A DNA stretch of 64,000 nt from Roseovarius nitratireducens (GTDB lineage Bacteria; Pseudomonadota; Alphaproteobacteria; Rhodobacterales; Rhodobacteraceae): contig NZ_PDNI01000055.1 of the NCBI RefSeq assembly GCF_002925845.1, positions 24,326 to 88,325 on the forward strand, given 5' to 3'. Made by a program: the position numbers and the translations under genes. The notes beneath the pieces are model-generated. The model saw only the letters and a list, made by a program, of their open reading frames with translations. It had not been told where the DNA came from and made no database searches. Positions 34,942-43,972 of the stretch are shown here, piece after piece. Every line of letters begins with the position of its first letter. Positions within the stretch are counted from its first letter, which is position 1.

Positions 34942-34978
34942 GCCCGGTTTCTTCTTGGTCAAAATACTCCGGGGAGTT

Positions 34979-34996
34979 CGAGGGGCTGGCCCCTCG
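34979..34996. terminator. Hairpin between converging genes
   Basis: CGAGGGGC-TG-GCCCCTCG is a perfect 8 bp stem between a plus-strand and a minus-strand gene end. The preceding block CTTCTTGGTCAAAATACTCC looks like a short intergenic motif I recall from related genomes; only one copy is present here. Confidence 0.55.
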
Positions 34997-35005
34997 ATCC
35001 CACCC

Positions 35006-35593
35006 TCAGGGCAGCGCCGCCGCCCGCTGAAACGCGGGCCGCGCCATCATCGCCTCAAGGTATGCCGCCAGCCGTGCGGGCGGTTCGGGAAACCCCGCCT
35101 TGCCCGCCCACATCAGGCAATGCGCCAGCAGGATATCGGCGATGGTCATCGTCTCGCCCTGCAGGAACGGCCCGGCAAGCGCCCCCTCCAGCCCCTTGAT
35201 ATTGCGCTCGTATTCCCACTTGAGCGAGTCTTTGACCGCCGCCACCCGCTGCGCCTCGGGCAGCACGAAGGAATGCCGCGCCGCCGTCCACAAAAGCGCG
35301 TCCACCTCGTCGAGCACGCGGTGCGTCAACGCATCCTGCGCGGCGCGTTCGTGGCTGCCGGGGGCATGGGTCAACTGCCCGTGCCGGTCGGCGAGAAAGG
35401 TCATGATCGCGGTGGAATCGGTCAGCACCCGGTCGCCATCGCGCAGCGCCGGTATCTTGCCCGAGGGGTTGACCGCCAGCGCCTCGTCCGAGCGCGGCGC
35501 GACCGGCAGGTGGGTGTAATCGAGCCCCATCTCCTCTAGCAGCCACAGCACCCGGAAAGCCCTGCTCGCCCGCGATCCGATGACGTCATACAT
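35006..35593 (-). CDS. Glutathione S-transferase family protein
   Basis: This 195-residue protein has the thioredoxin-like N-domain MYDVIGSRASRAFRVLWLLEEMGLDY..LPV, the cis-proline NPSGKIPALRDG near 42-53, and DSTAIMTFLADRHG near 58-71 for glutathione binding. The helical domain ends with MTIADILLAHCLMWAG near 149-164. The catalytic residue is probably the N-terminal Ser8 or Ser11. The substrate is unknown. It stands alone. Confidence 0.9.
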   Translation of the reverse strand: MYDVIGSRASRAFRVLWLLEEMGLDYTHLPVAPRSDEALAVNPSGKIPALRDGDRVLTDSTAIMTFLADRHGQLTHAPGSHERAAQDALTHRVLDEVDALLWTAARHSFVLPEAQRVAAVKDSLKWEYERNIKGLEGALAGPFLQGETMTIADILLAHCLMWAGKAGFPEPPARLAAYLEAMMARPAFQRAAALP

Positions 35594-35729
35594 GGTGGTG
35601 CCCCCGCTTGATCCGTTGTCGCGGCACCATTGCGCAAAGGAGGGTCGGTGGCAACGGCATGTGGGGGAATGAGGGTCCGGACAGGAGGGGCGGGTTTGGC
35701 CTATACCTGCCGTTCGGTGCTTGGCCCCC
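35594..35729. other. Gap upstream of the GST gene, no gene seen
   Basis: This gap holds the GST upstream region, in which I recognise no clear promoter hexamers, and leads into repeat copy C. Short open frames here are not convincing. Confidence 0.6.
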
Positions 35730-35898
35730 GCGCGGAATCAAGGTGCCGCAAGGCGCCGCCGCGCAGCGCCCGACCGTCCCCCGGGCGGGCGCTCTTGCAA
35801 CGTCCGAGCCCGCACAATCGTTGAAGTGTCATGCACCATAAAGCGCTGACCACAATCGTTTGCGCGCCCACCCACGGTCGTGCGCTGCGCGGCTGATC
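35730..35898 (+). repeat. Structured intergenic repeat, copy C (about 170 bp)
   Basis: It begins GCGCGGAATCAAGG and ends GCGCGGCTGATC. Hairpin 1 is GGTGCC-GCAA-GGCGCC, again with changed but paired bases. Hairpin 2 is AGCGCCCGACC/GGGCGGGCGCT, then CTTGCAACG. The shared block GCACCATAAA follows. It is in the same orientation as copy A. Confidence 0.9.
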
Positions 35899-36112
35899 CT
35901 CCAGCCACACCCCAAGGCTCGCCCGGTCCCGGATATCCACATTCTCACCCATCACCCGGAACCCTGCCCCGGCCTTTACCCTGAGTCCACCGTGCGCCCC
36001 GTTAACCCCGGCCCCTGCCGCAAACCGCACCGCCGGAATACCGACAGGATACCGACGCGATGCCGTCCCGGTATTTTCCCTGATTTCAGCATGTTAACCC
36101 TGATTCGTCCGC
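35899..36112. other. Gap downstream of holA, no gene seen
   Basis: This gap contains two GTTAACC sites (near 36000 and 36093), an AATACCG / CGGTATT inverted pair and a repeated CCCTGATT. No open frame is convincing. It is the 3' flank of holA on the minus strand. Confidence 0.55.
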
Positions 36113-37138
36113 TCACCGCGCCGCCAGCATCGCCAGCCGGATCAGCGCCCGCTCCACCAGCGCCATCTCGGGCGCGCGCTGCGCGGCCGAGCGCAGCGTC
36201 AGGTCGGTCTCGGTCAGGATGCTCAGCGCCTGCTCCAGCTTTGGCGCGCCCCAGTTCTGCGCCTGCCGCAGCATCCGGTCGCGGCGCGGGCCAAATACCG
36301 GCGGGCGCAGGCGGGCAATGCCCTTGGCTGCCCCGCCGGGATCGGCGGCGGCGGTGTAGAGCGCGCGGAAATGGCGTGCGGCCCCGATGCACAGCCCCAC
36401 CGGCTGCACCCCCTGCGCCTTGAGCCGTCGCAGCACCGGGCCGATCTCGGGGGCGCGGCCCTCGGCCACGACATCGAGGATGTCATCGAGACCGGCCTCG
36501 GTCGAGGCGGGGGCGCAGGCGGCGATATCCCCGGCGGACAGCGGGCTGTCGTCGCCCAGCTTGTAGAGCGCGAGTTTCTCCATCGTCTGCCGGAAATCGC
36601 CGGGGTCGAGCGTGCGGGCAAGCGCGGCGAGGTCCGCCATCACCGGCCCGGGAATGTCGCTCAGCCCGGCACGGGCCAGCACCGCCTCGATCTCGTCGCG
36701 CGAGGGTGGATCGTCATAAATTCCAACAGCATAGGCGTTGCGATGCGCCTCGAACGCCTTGCGCAGTTTCGACGTGGCCTTGAGCTGCCCTGCGGTGACG
36801 ACGATCTGTGCATCGCCCTCGGCCCAGTCGGCAAGGGCCGCGAGGACCGGGTCGGCGACGCTGTCATTGGCGTCCTCCACCAGCACCGCGCGCGCACCGG
36901 GAAAGAACCCTTGCGCCTTGACCGCATCGAGGAGCATGGCCGGGTCGCGGCGCAGGTCGGTGGCGGCGAAGCGGCTGAGCCGCATCTCTTCCTCGGCGCC
37001 GGGACCAAGCAGCGCGGCGATCATCTCCTGCCGCTTGAGCGCCACCCGCATGGCATCCGGGCCATAGATCAGCAGACCCGTGCGCTGCGGCTCGGGCCGG
37101 GCGAAATAGCGGGCGGCCTCGCGCGTGCCGAGCTTCAT
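36113..37138 (-). CDS. holA: DNA polymerase III subunit delta
   Basis: This 341-residue clamp-loader subunit opens the beta ring. The family layout is visible: LIYGPDAMRVALKRQEMIAAL near 23-43 (degenerate P-loop region), RAVLVEDANDS near 84-94, DFRQTMEKLALYKLGDDSPLSAGDI near 181-205 and ALSILTETDLTLRSAAQRAPEMALVERALIRLA at the C-terminus. It overlaps the lptE stop by 4 bp as third gene of leuS-lptE-holA, the usual alphaproteobacterial order. Confidence 0.95.
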   Translation of the reverse strand: MKLGTREAARYFARPEPQRTGLLIYGPDAMRVALKRQEMIAALLGPGAEEEMRLSRFAATDLRRDPAMLLDAVKAQGFFPGARAVLVEDANDSVADPVLAALADWAEGDAQIVVTAGQLKATSKLRKAFEAHRNAYAVGIYDDPPSRDEIEAVLARAGLSDIPGPVMADLAALARTLDPGDFRQTMEKLALYKLGDDSPLSAGDIAACAPASTEAGLDDILDVVAEGRAPEIGPVLRRLKAQGVQPVGLCIGAARHFRALYTAAADPGGAAKGIARLRPPVFGPRRDRMLRQAQNWGAPKLEQALSILTETDLTLRSAAQRAPEMALVERALIRLAMLAAR

Positions 37139-37626
37139 CGCGACCGGCTGGCCGCCGCGGCGGCGAGACGGGTGAGCATCTGGTCGGCGAGCATCTGCAT
37201 CAGCCTCGCTTCGGCGTCACGCGCGGCGGCGCGGGTGACGATCGGCGTGTCGAAGGTGGAATACCCCGTGAAATTCGTGACCTTGCCGCTGTCCACCTTC
37301 TCGCCGGTCTCCAGGTCGGTAAGCGTGTAATTCACCGTACCGATGAGATTGGCGCGCGCGGCGACGTTGCTGCGGTCGATGGCGATGGCCTCCGAGCGCA
37401 GGGCGATCGCCGGGCGAAGCTCGTAGCGGGGCGTCTCGGGCCGTCCGAGACGCGCCTCGATCTCGCGGGTCAGCAGGAACCCCGCGCGACCATGGGGGTC
37501 CGTGACGCGGACCCGCCCCATCAGCGCGTCGCCGCCACCGCCGGGGCCATAGACCGGCGCAAAGCCGCAGCCCGCCAGCGCGGCGAGACCCGAGAACAGG
37601 AACAGGCGGCGGTCAGATGACGACAT
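37135..37626 (-). CDS. lptE: LPS-assembly lipoprotein LptE
   Basis: This 163-residue lipoprotein carries the lipobox LAALAGC with acyl Cys20. It then has [52 protein letters not shown] near 68-108, and a helical end. LptE plugs LptD at the outer membrane for LPS export. It overlaps leuS by 14 bp and holA by 4 bp, so the three are one transcriptional unit. Confidence 0.93.
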   Translation of the reverse strand: MSSSDRRLFLFSGLAALAGCGFAPVYGPGGGGDALMGRVRVTDPHGRAGFLLTREIEARLGRPETPRYELRPAIALRSEAIAIDRSNVAARANLIGTVNYTLTDLETGEKVDSGKVTNFTGYSTFDTPIVTRAAARDAEARLMQMLADQMLTRLAAAAASRSR

Positions 37627-40165
37627 TCACGATCCGTCCGGGGACGACGATGACCTTCTTGGGCGCCGCCCCCTCCAGCGCCCTTTGCACAGCATCATGC
37701 GCCAGCGCCGCCTTTTCAACCTCGGATTTGTCCATGTCGCGGGGCACCGCGATCTCGGCCCGGCGCTTGCCGTTGATCTGGATGGGCAGCGTCACCGTGT
37801 CGTCGATCAGCATGGCCGGGTCGGCCTCGGGCCAGGCGGCGGTCGCCACCAGCCCCTTGCCGCCCAGCATGGACCACACGTCTTCGGCGAGGTGCGGAGT
37901 CATCGGCGACATGAGCTGCGCCAGCGTCAGCGCCGCCTGCCGCTTCGCCGCCTGCCCGGCCTGCGATTTCGCCAGCGTGCCGGTAAAGGCATAAAGCCGC
38001 GCGATGGCCGCGTTGAAGCCGAAGGATTCCACGCCCTTGGTGACCTCGTCGATGGTCTTGTGCATCTCGCGCAGGAGCGCGGTATCGGCCTCGGGGGCCG
38101 GGTCCGTGGGGGTCTCTGCGATCTCAGACGCAATGCGCCAGACACGGCTCAGATGGCGATGCGCGGCCTCGGCCCCCGAGGCGGTCCATTCCACGTCACG
38201 CTCGGGCGGGCTGTCCGACAGCACGAACCAGCGCGCGGTATCGGCCCCGTATTGCGCGATGATGGTCGACGGATCGACCACGTTCTTCTTGGATTTGGAC
38301 ATCTTGGCGGAGGGGATGATCTCGACCTCGGTGCCATCGGCGAGGCGACCGTCGCTCACCTCTTCGGGCAGGTGATAGACGGGGCGGCCGCGCGCATCGC
38401 GGGTCTGGTAGATCTCGTGCGTCACCATCCCCTGCGTAAACAGCGCATCGAACGGCTCGATGGCACTCGCCGGAAGGTGCCCGCAGATATGCATCGCCCG
38501 GGCGAAGAAGCGGGAATACAGCAAGTGCAGGATCGCGTGCTCGATGCCGCCGATATACTGGTCCACGTTCATCCAGTACTCGGCCTCGGCCATATCCGTG
38601 GGTGTCGTCGCACGGGGCGCGGTGAAACGGGCATAATACCAGCTCGAATCGACAAACGTATCCATCGTGTCGGTCTCGCGCCGCGCAGGTGCGCCGCAGG
38701 CGGGGCAGGCGCATTTCGCCCATGTCGGGTGCCGGTCGAGCGGGTTGCCGGGGATGGAGAAGTCAATCGGCGTGCCGCCCTCGTCATAGGGCAGTTGCAC
38801 GGGCAGGTTCTCTTTCTTTTCCGGCACCACGCCGCAGGTATCGCAATGCACCACGGGGATCGGGCAGCCCCAGTAACGCTGCCGCGAGAGGCCCCAGTCA
38901 CGCAGCCGGTACTTGACCTGCGCGGTGCCCAGGCCCTGCGCCTCGAACCAGTCGATGGTGGCGTCGATCCCCTCCTGGCTTGTCACCTCGCCCACGCCCG
39001 CGAAATGGTCGATATAGACCACCTTCTCGGACTTGGCAGGCACCAGCGCCTCGGTCCCGACCTCGCGCTCGTCGCCCGGCATGTAGAACGCGTTGCGCAC
39101 CTCCAGCCCGTATTTGCGCGCGAAATCCAGATCGCGCTGGTCATGCGCCGGACAGCCAAACACCGCGCCCGTGCCGTAATCCATCATGACGAAATTGCCG
39201 ACCCACACCGGCAATTCACGATCCGGCCAGACCGGGTGACGCACCGTGATGCCGGTGTCGATCCCCTTCTTCTCGGCCTTCTCCATCGCCGCCTCGGTGG
39301 TGTCCATCTTGCGCGTCTCGGCAACGAAGTTGGCCAGCTCCGGGTTGGTCTCGGCCAGCGCGCGCGAGACCGGATGCTCTGGCGAGATGGCGATAAAGCT
39401 CGCACCGCGCATGGTGTCGGGACGGGTCGAATAGCACAGGATCGGATCGCCGCCATCGGTGCGATGGAACGGAATCTCGATCCCGCGCGAGCGCCCGATC
39501 CAGTTCTCCTGCATGGTGCGGACCTTGGCGGGCCAGTCGTCGAGCCTGTCCAGCGCCTCGAGCAATTCCCCCGCGAAATCCGAGATGCGAAAGAACCATT
39601 GCGTGAGTTCGCGCCGCTCGACCTCGGCCCCCGAGCGCCAGCCACGCCCGTTCTCCACCTGCTCGTTGGCGAGCACGGTCATGTCCACCGGATCCCAGTT
39701 CACCACCGCGTTCTTGCGATAGACGAGGCCCTTTTCCAGGAAATCGAGGAACAGCGCCTGCTGCTGGCCATAATATTCGGGACGGCAGGTTGCAATTTCC
39801 CGTGACCAGTCGATGGAAAGCCCTAGTGGCTCCATCTGTGCGCGCATTTCCTTGATGTTATTTTCGGTCCAATCCTTGGGGTGGCCGCCGGAGGCCATCG
39901 CCGCGTTCTCGGCGGGCATGCCAAAGGCATCCCACCCCATCGGGTGCAGCACGTTATGGCCCGTCGCGATCTTGTAGCGCGCCACCACGTCGCCCATCGT
40001 GTAATTGCGCACATGGCCCATGTGGATGCGTCCCGACGGGTAGGGGAACATCTCCAGCACGTAGTATTTCGGGCGGCTCTCGTCCCGCCGGGCACGGAAA
40101 ATCCCGGCCACGTCCCACGCCTTCTGCCAGTTTGCCTCGATCTCGGCTGGTGAATAGCGCGACAT
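37613..40165 (-). CDS. leuS: Leucyl-tRNA synthetase
   Basis: This 850-residue class I synthetase is of full length. The HIGH motif is HMGH in [14 protein letters not shown] (42-55), the CP1 editing domain contains [19 protein letters not shown] near 246-264, and KMSKSKKN lies near residue 620. A zinc-like cluster CDTCG and CPACG is present in the middle. It charges tRNA-Leu. It leads the leuS-lptE-holA operon. Confidence 0.98.
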   Translation of the reverse strand: MSRYSPAEIEANWQKAWDVAGIFRARRDESRPKYYVLEMFPYPSGRIHMGHVRNYTMGDVVARYKIATGHNVLHPMGWDAFGMPAENAAMASGGHPKDWTENNIKEMRAQMEPLGLSIDWSREIATCRPEYYGQQQALFLDFLEKGLVYRKNAVVNWDPVDMTVLANEQVENGRGWRSGAEVERRELTQWFFRISDFAGELLEALDRLDDWPAKVRTMQENWIGRSRGIEIPFHRTDGGDPILCYSTRPDTMRGASFIAISPEHPVSRALAETNPELANFVAETRKMDTTEAAMEKAEKKGIDTGITVRHPVWPDRELPVWVGNFVMMDYGTGAVFGCPAHDQRDLDFARKYGLEVRNAFYMPGDEREVGTEALVPAKSEKVVYIDHFAGVGEVTSQEGIDATIDWFEAQGLGTAQVKYRLRDWGLSRQRYWGCPIPVVHCDTCGVVPEKKENLPVQLPYDEGGTPIDFSIPGNPLDRHPTWAKCACPACGAPARRETDTMDTFVDSSWYYARFTAPRATTPTDMAEAEYWMNVDQYIGGIEHAILHLLYSRFFARAMHICGHLPASAIEPFDALFTQGMVTHEIYQTRDARGRPVYHLPEEVSDGRLADGTEVEIIPSAKMSKSKKNVVDPSTIIAQYGADTARWFVLSDSPPERDVEWTASGAEAAHRHLSRVWRIASEIAETPTDPAPEADTALLREMHKTIDEVTKGVESFGFNAAIARLYAFTGTLAKSQAGQAAKRQAALTLAQLMSPMTPHLAEDVWSMLGGKGLVATAAWPEADPAMLIDDTVTLPIQINGKRRAEIAVPRDMDKSEVEKAALAHDAVQRALEGAAPKKVIVVPGRIVNVVI

Positions 40166-40317
40166 GCCTTGCGCCCCTCTTCTTGCGGTCCCGTTTGGGC
40201 TGCGGTGATAGGCGCTTGTCGGCCCTTGGTCCAGTGTCGGGGCACAAAAATGCGGGGCTTGGCCCGATGCGCGCCGCTCGGCTATAAGCGCCCCAAGGCA
40301 GCAAGGCAGGCAGAGAC

Positions 40318-41562
40318 GTGAATATCCTTTTCATCCATCAGAATTTTCCGGGTCAATACAAGCACCTCGCCCCCCGGCTGGCGGGCATGGGGCACCACTG
40401 CGTAGCGCTGACCCTGCGGGTCAAGGAGGCGCAGAGATGGCAGGGGGTGCGGATCATCCCCTACAGCCTGCCAAACCGGCCCGGGCAGGTGGTGCACCCG
40501 TGGCTGGTGGATTTCGATAGCAAGGTGACGCGCGGCGAGGCGTGCTGGCGCGCGGCGATGAGACTGCGCGACCGCGGCTACGTGCCCGATCTCATCCTCG
40601 CCCATCCCGGCTGGGGAGAATCGCTTTTCCTGCGCGATGTCTGGCCCGAGGCGCGGCTCGGGCTCTATTGCGAGCTTTACCACCTCGCGGGCTGGCCGCA
40701 TCTGGACTTCGATCCCGAGTTTCCCAGCAAGACCCCCGAGGCCGAGTCGCTGCGCATCCGGATGAAGAACCTCAACAACGATCTGCATTTCGAGACCGGG
40801 CACGCGGGTATCAGCCCGACCCGGTTTCAGGCCAACACCTTCCCCGCGCGCTTTCGGGACCGCATCACGGTCAGTCATGACGGCATCGACACCGTCGCCG
40901 CCTGTCCAAAGCCCGATGTGCGGCTAGAGGTGGAGGGCGCGGGCGAGCTGGGCCGCGAGGACGAGGTCATTACCTTCGTCAACCGCAATCTGGAACCCTA
41001 CCGCGGCTATCACGTGTTCATGCGCGCGCTGCCGCGTCTGTTGCGCGAGCGACCAAAGGCCCGCGTGCTGATCGTCGGCGGCGACGAGGTGAGCTATGGC
41101 GCCCGCCCGCCCAAGGGCCAGACCTGGAAACAAATCTTCATCGACGAGGTGCGCGAGCAGATTTCAGACGATGACTGGGCGCGCGTGCATTTCCTCGGGC
41201 GCATCCCCTACGAGCGGTTCCTGCGGCTGTTGCAGGTGAGCCGCGTGCATGTCTACCTGACCTATCCCTTCGTGCTCAGCTGGTCGCTGATGGAGGCGAT
41301 GAGCTGTGGCGCGACCGTGGTCGCAGGCGATACCGAGCCGGTGCGCGAGGTCATCACCCATGACGAGACCGGGCGGCTGGTGGATTTCTTCGACGGCACG
41401 GCGCTGGTGGACGAGGTTTGCACCCTCCTCGACGACGAAGGCGCGCGGCAACGGTTGGGACAGGCGGCGCGCGACCTGATCCGGGCGCGCTACGATCTCC
41501 AGACGATCTGCCTGCCGCGTCAGGTGGCGTGGGTCAGCGAGGTGGCGACGGGGGGCGCGTGA
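40318..41562 (+). CDS. GT4-type glycosyltransferase
   Basis: This is a 414-residue protein. The N-domain begins [28 protein letters not shown]. The C-domain has [25 protein letters not shown] near 221-245, [46 protein letters not shown] near 288-333 (the EX7E-like SWSLMEAM sugar-nucleotide loop) and DTEPVREVI. It transfers a sugar to an unknown acceptor, probably for surface polysaccharide. It starts with GTG at 40318. Its last 43 bp overlap the merR-type gene on the other strand. Confidence 0.9.
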   Translation: MNILFIHQNFPGQYKHLAPRLAGMGHHCVALTLRVKEAQRWQGVRIIPYSLPNRPGQVVHPWLVDFDSKVTRGEACWRAAMRLRDRGYVPDLILAHPGWGESLFLRDVWPEARLGLYCELYHLAGWPHLDFDPEFPSKTPEAESLRIRMKNLNNDLHFETGHAGISPTRFQANTFPARFRDRITVSHDGIDTVAACPKPDVRLEVEGAGELGREDEVITFVNRNLEPYRGYHVFMRALPRLLRERPKARVLIVGGDEVSYGARPPKGQTWKQIFIDEVREQISDDDWARVHFLGRIPYERFLRLLQVSRVHVYLTYPFVLSWSLMEAMSCGATVVAGDTEPVREVITHDETGRLVDFFDGTALVDEVCTLLDDEGARQRLGQAARDLIRARYDLQTICLPRQVAWVSEVATGGA

Positions 41563-41975
41563 TCGTGCTCGCATAGCTCGTGATCGCCCAGCGACGCCAG
41601 CACGTAGCAATCCCGTGATGGCCCGTCGCCGGTGCAGCCTTCGGTGATGCGGCTCAGTTCCGCTTCCAGCGCGCGCAGGCGGCGGATCTTGTGGCGGACG
41701 GCGTCGAGCTGGCCCTGCGCGATGCGCGTCGCTGTCTCGCAGGTGCGGTCGGGATGCTCCTGCAACTCTATCAGGGCAGAGATCGCCCCAAGCGAAAACC
41801 CCAGGTCGCGGGCGTGGCGGATGAAGCGCAGCCGCTCCAGCTCCGCCTGCCCGTAGCGGCGCTGGTTGCCGGCACTGCGCCGGGGCGCGTCGAGCAGGCC
41901 GCGGTCCTCGTAATAGCGGATGGTGGGCACCTTGACGCCGGTTTGCCGGGCCAGATCGCCGATGGAGTATGACAT
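41520..41975 (-). CDS. MerR-family metal-responsive regulator
   Basis: This 151-residue activator has the HTH SIGDLARQTGVKVPTIRYYEDRGLLDAPRRSAGNQRRYGQAELERL (4-49) and a dimerisation coiled coil to about 115. The C-terminal tail is rich in Cys/His ([28 protein letters not shown] near 112-139). The CTGDGPSRDC loop resembles ZntR/CadR/CueR metal loops, and the extra CEHDH adds ligands. It sits opposite a short CDF-like exporter whose promoter has a typical 19 bp MerR spacer. The likely inducer is Zn, Cd, Co or Pb; which one is undetermined. Confidence 0.9.
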   Translation of the reverse strand: MSYSIGDLARQTGVKVPTIRYYEDRGLLDAPRRSAGNQRRYGQAELERLRFIRHARDLGFSLGAISALIELQEHPDRTCETATRIAQGQLDAVRHKIRRLRALEAELSRITEGCTGDGPSRDCYVLASLGDHELCEHDHAPPVATSLTHAT

Positions 41976-41987
41976 TGCATGACCCTC

Positions 41988-42018
41988 TTGAAGCTCTAGT
42001 CCCTAGAGAGATTACATT
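41988..42018 (+). promoter_or_regulatory. MerR-type promoter/operator for the CDF-like gene
   Basis: TTGAAG (41988-41993) and TACATT (42013-42018) are separated by 19 bp. Within the spacer is the perfect inverted repeat CTCTAG-TCC-CTAGAG (41994-42008). An over-long spacer with a central palindrome is the hallmark of MerR activation by DNA distortion. Confidence 0.9.
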
Positions 42019-42050
42019 GCCGGCAGGCAAGATGCAAAGGAGGTCCCGGA

Positions 42051-42677
42051 ATGGCGGGATGCTGTGAACACGAGGTGCAGTTCGAAGGTGTGTCGGACAC
42101 CTACAAAAGGCGGCTCTGGCTGGTGATCGCGATCAACGCCGCGATGTTCGCGGTCGAGATGGGGGCCGGTCAGGCCGCGCAATCGCAGGCGCTCAAGGCC
42201 GACGCACTCGATTTCCTCGGCGATGCGCTTACCTACGGGCTGTCGCTGGCGGTGATCGGCATGTCTGTGCGCGTGCGCGCGACGGCGGCGCTCTTCAAGG
42301 GGTTGAGCCTGTTGGCGATGGGCGCCTGGGTGTTTGGCACGACGCTCTACCGGGTATTCTATATCGGTGTGCCCGAGGCCGAAATCATGGGGGTCATCGG
42401 GTTTCTGGCACTCGCGGCCAACGTGACGAGCGTGCTTCTGCTGGTGGCCTACAAGGACGGCGACGCCAACGTGCGCTCGGTCTGGCTGTGCTCACGCAAC
42501 GACGCCATCGGCAACGTGGCGGTGATGCTGGCGGCGCTTGGCGTCTGGGGCAGCGGCACCGGCTGGCCCGACGTGATCGTGGCTGCCGCGATGGCCGCGC
42601 TCTTCGTCAACTCGGCGGTGCAGATCATCCGGCAGGCGCGGCACGAGCGGCGCGCCGCCGTCCTCGCGTCTCAGTAA
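42051..42677 (+). CDS. Short CDF-like cation efflux protein
   Basis: This 208-residue membrane protein has six predicted helices. ALKADALDFLGDALTYG near 47-63 and CSRNDAIGNVAVML near 144-157 correspond to the two CDF metal-site helices. The acidic residues Asp51, Asp54 and Asp58 remain, while the usual second-site His is absent. It lacks the C-terminal cytoplasmic domain of standard 300-residue CDFs and starts with a Cys/His motif (AGCCEHE). GGAGGTCC precedes the ATG. It is controlled by the divergent MerR-type gene. Its stop overlaps the DUF3576 gene end by 7 bp. Confidence 0.85.
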   Translation: MAGCCEHEVQFEGVSDTYKRRLWLVIAINAAMFAVEMGAGQAAQSQALKADALDFLGDALTYGLSLAVIGMSVRVRATAALFKGLSLLAMGAWVFGTTLYRVFYIGVPEAEIMGVIGFLALAANVTSVLLLVAYKDGDANVRSVWLCSRNDAIGNVAVMLAALGVWGSGTGWPDVIVAAAMAALFVNSAVQIIRQARHERRAAVLASQ

Positions 42678-43150
42678 CGACCGGCACTGATCCGGATCTG
42701 GCGGGCGCGGTTGAGGATGGCATCCTCGACCGCGCGCTGCGTGGCGGCATCGACCGGACCGCGCCGTGTCTGCAGCGACACCTTGAGCGAGCGGGCATCG
42801 AGCGCAGGATCGCTGATAAGCACGGTCGCGCGGTAGGCGGTGCCGCCGCCCGGCGGCGTACCATACCCGGTGGAGATCACGCCGGTGAACGGGTCCGCGG
42901 CCTCGACAGGCAGGAAATCGAGCACTTCGAGCGCGGCGGTCCACAGGAACCGGTTGACCTTGACGGTATCGCGCCCGCCGCGGAAGGCATCGAGCAGCGA
43001 GCCGTCCGCGGGATCGGGCTGTGCCTCACGCCCGCCCTGCACGCGCATCGCCTCGGGGTCGAGCCGGGCATTCTGGAACGCGCTGCATCCCGCGAGGAGC
43101 ACGAGGCTCACCGCAGCGAGGCTGACAAATCTGATACGCGATTGGGTCAT
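42671..43150 (-). CDS. DUF3576 lipoprotein
   Basis: This 159-residue protein has the signal RIRFVSLAAVSLVLLAGC with a lipobox Cys near 22. The DUF3576 core is VKVNRFLWTAALEVLDFLPVEAADPFTGVISTGYGTPPGG near 64-103, followed by YRATVLISDPALDARSLKVSL. Function is unknown; family members lie just upstream of leuS in most alphaproteobacteria. Here the two are 2.5 kb apart with three unrelated genes between. Confidence 0.9.
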   Translation of the reverse strand: MTQSRIRFVSLAAVSLVLLAGCSAFQNARLDPEAMRVQGGREAQPDPADGSLLDAFRGGRDTVKVNRFLWTAALEVLDFLPVEAADPFTGVISTGYGTPPGGGTAYRATVLISDPALDARSLKVSLQTRRGPVDAATQRAVEDAILNRARQIRISAGRY

Positions 43151-43265
43151 GGCACCGTCCGGATCTGTTTCCATCCCGTGTATCCAAGCCGCCGCGCCGG
43201 GGCAAGCCCGTTGCACCCGCCCCGCGCCCGTGGCAGATCAGTTGCCACGGGATAACAGCGGGAGA

Positions 43266-43925
43266 ATGCCGGTGAGCCTCAGCGAGATCAGGGATCGTAT
43301 CGCCCGGGCCGAGGCCGGGGCCGGGCGCGCGCCGGGCAGCACGGCACTTGTCGCCGTGTCCAAGGTGCAGCCGCAGGCGCGCGTCGAGGCGGTGCTCGAA
43401 GAGGGCCATCGCCTGTTCGGCGAGAACAAGGTGCAGGAGGCGGCAGGCCGATGGCCACCCTTCCAGGAGCGTTACGAGGGCATCTCACTGCATCTCGTGG
43501 GGCCGTTGCAGACCAACAAGGCGCGGCAGGCGATGGAGATGTTCGACGCCATCCATTCCCTCGACCGGCCCAAGCTCGTGCGCACCCTCGCGCGTCTTGC
43601 GCAGGAGACGGGCGGTTGCCCCGATCTCTTCGTGCAGGTCAATACCGGCGAGGAGCCGCAAAAGGCAGGGGTGCTGCCCGCCGACGCGGACGGGTTCGTG
43701 ACCGAATGCCGGGCGCTTGACCTGCCCGTGCACGGGCTGATGTGCATCCCGCCGGTGGACGAGGAGCCGAGCCTGCATTTCGCGCTGTTAGCCAAGATTG
43801 CCGCGCGCAACGGGCTCACCGGCCTGTCGATGGGGATGAGCGGCGATTTCGAGCGCGCGATCGCGTTCGGCGCCACCCATGTGCGTGTCGGCTCGGCCAT
43901 TTTCGGCGAGCGGGATTACGGCTGA
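43266..43925 (+). CDS. YggS/PROSC family pyridoxal-phosphate homeostasis protein
   Basis: This 219-residue PLP-binding protein has the PLP lysine in ALVAVSKVQP (Lys33), GENKVQEAAGRWP near 53-65, LHLVGPLQTNK near 76-86 and SMGMSGDFERAIAFGATHVRVGSAIFG near 188-214. The family buffers free PLP and keeps amino-acid pools balanced; it has no known catalytic step. The start is the ATG at 43266 after GGGAGA. Confidence 0.95.
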   Translation: MPVSLSEIRDRIARAEAGAGRAPGSTALVAVSKVQPQARVEAVLEEGHRLFGENKVQEAAGRWPPFQERYEGISLHLVGPLQTNKARQAMEMFDAIHSLDRPKLVRTLARLAQETGGCPDLFVQVNTGEEPQKAGVLPADADGFVTECRALDLPVHGLMCIPPVDEEPSLHFALLAKIAARNGLTGLSMGMSGDFERAIAFGATHVRVGSAIFGERDYG

Positions 43926-43972
43926 ATGACCGGGCGCTGCGCGGTGGTGCGGCGCGGATCAGATCGCCGTGT

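Noticed and set aside
35608-36030. Small open frames within and beside repeat copy C (similar ones in copies A and B)
   Set aside because: They arise from the repeat itself, and their start and stop positions are not conserved among copies.
37685-39805. A 706-codon open frame opposite leuS
   Set aside because: Antisense shadow of leucyl-tRNA synthetase with no domain features.
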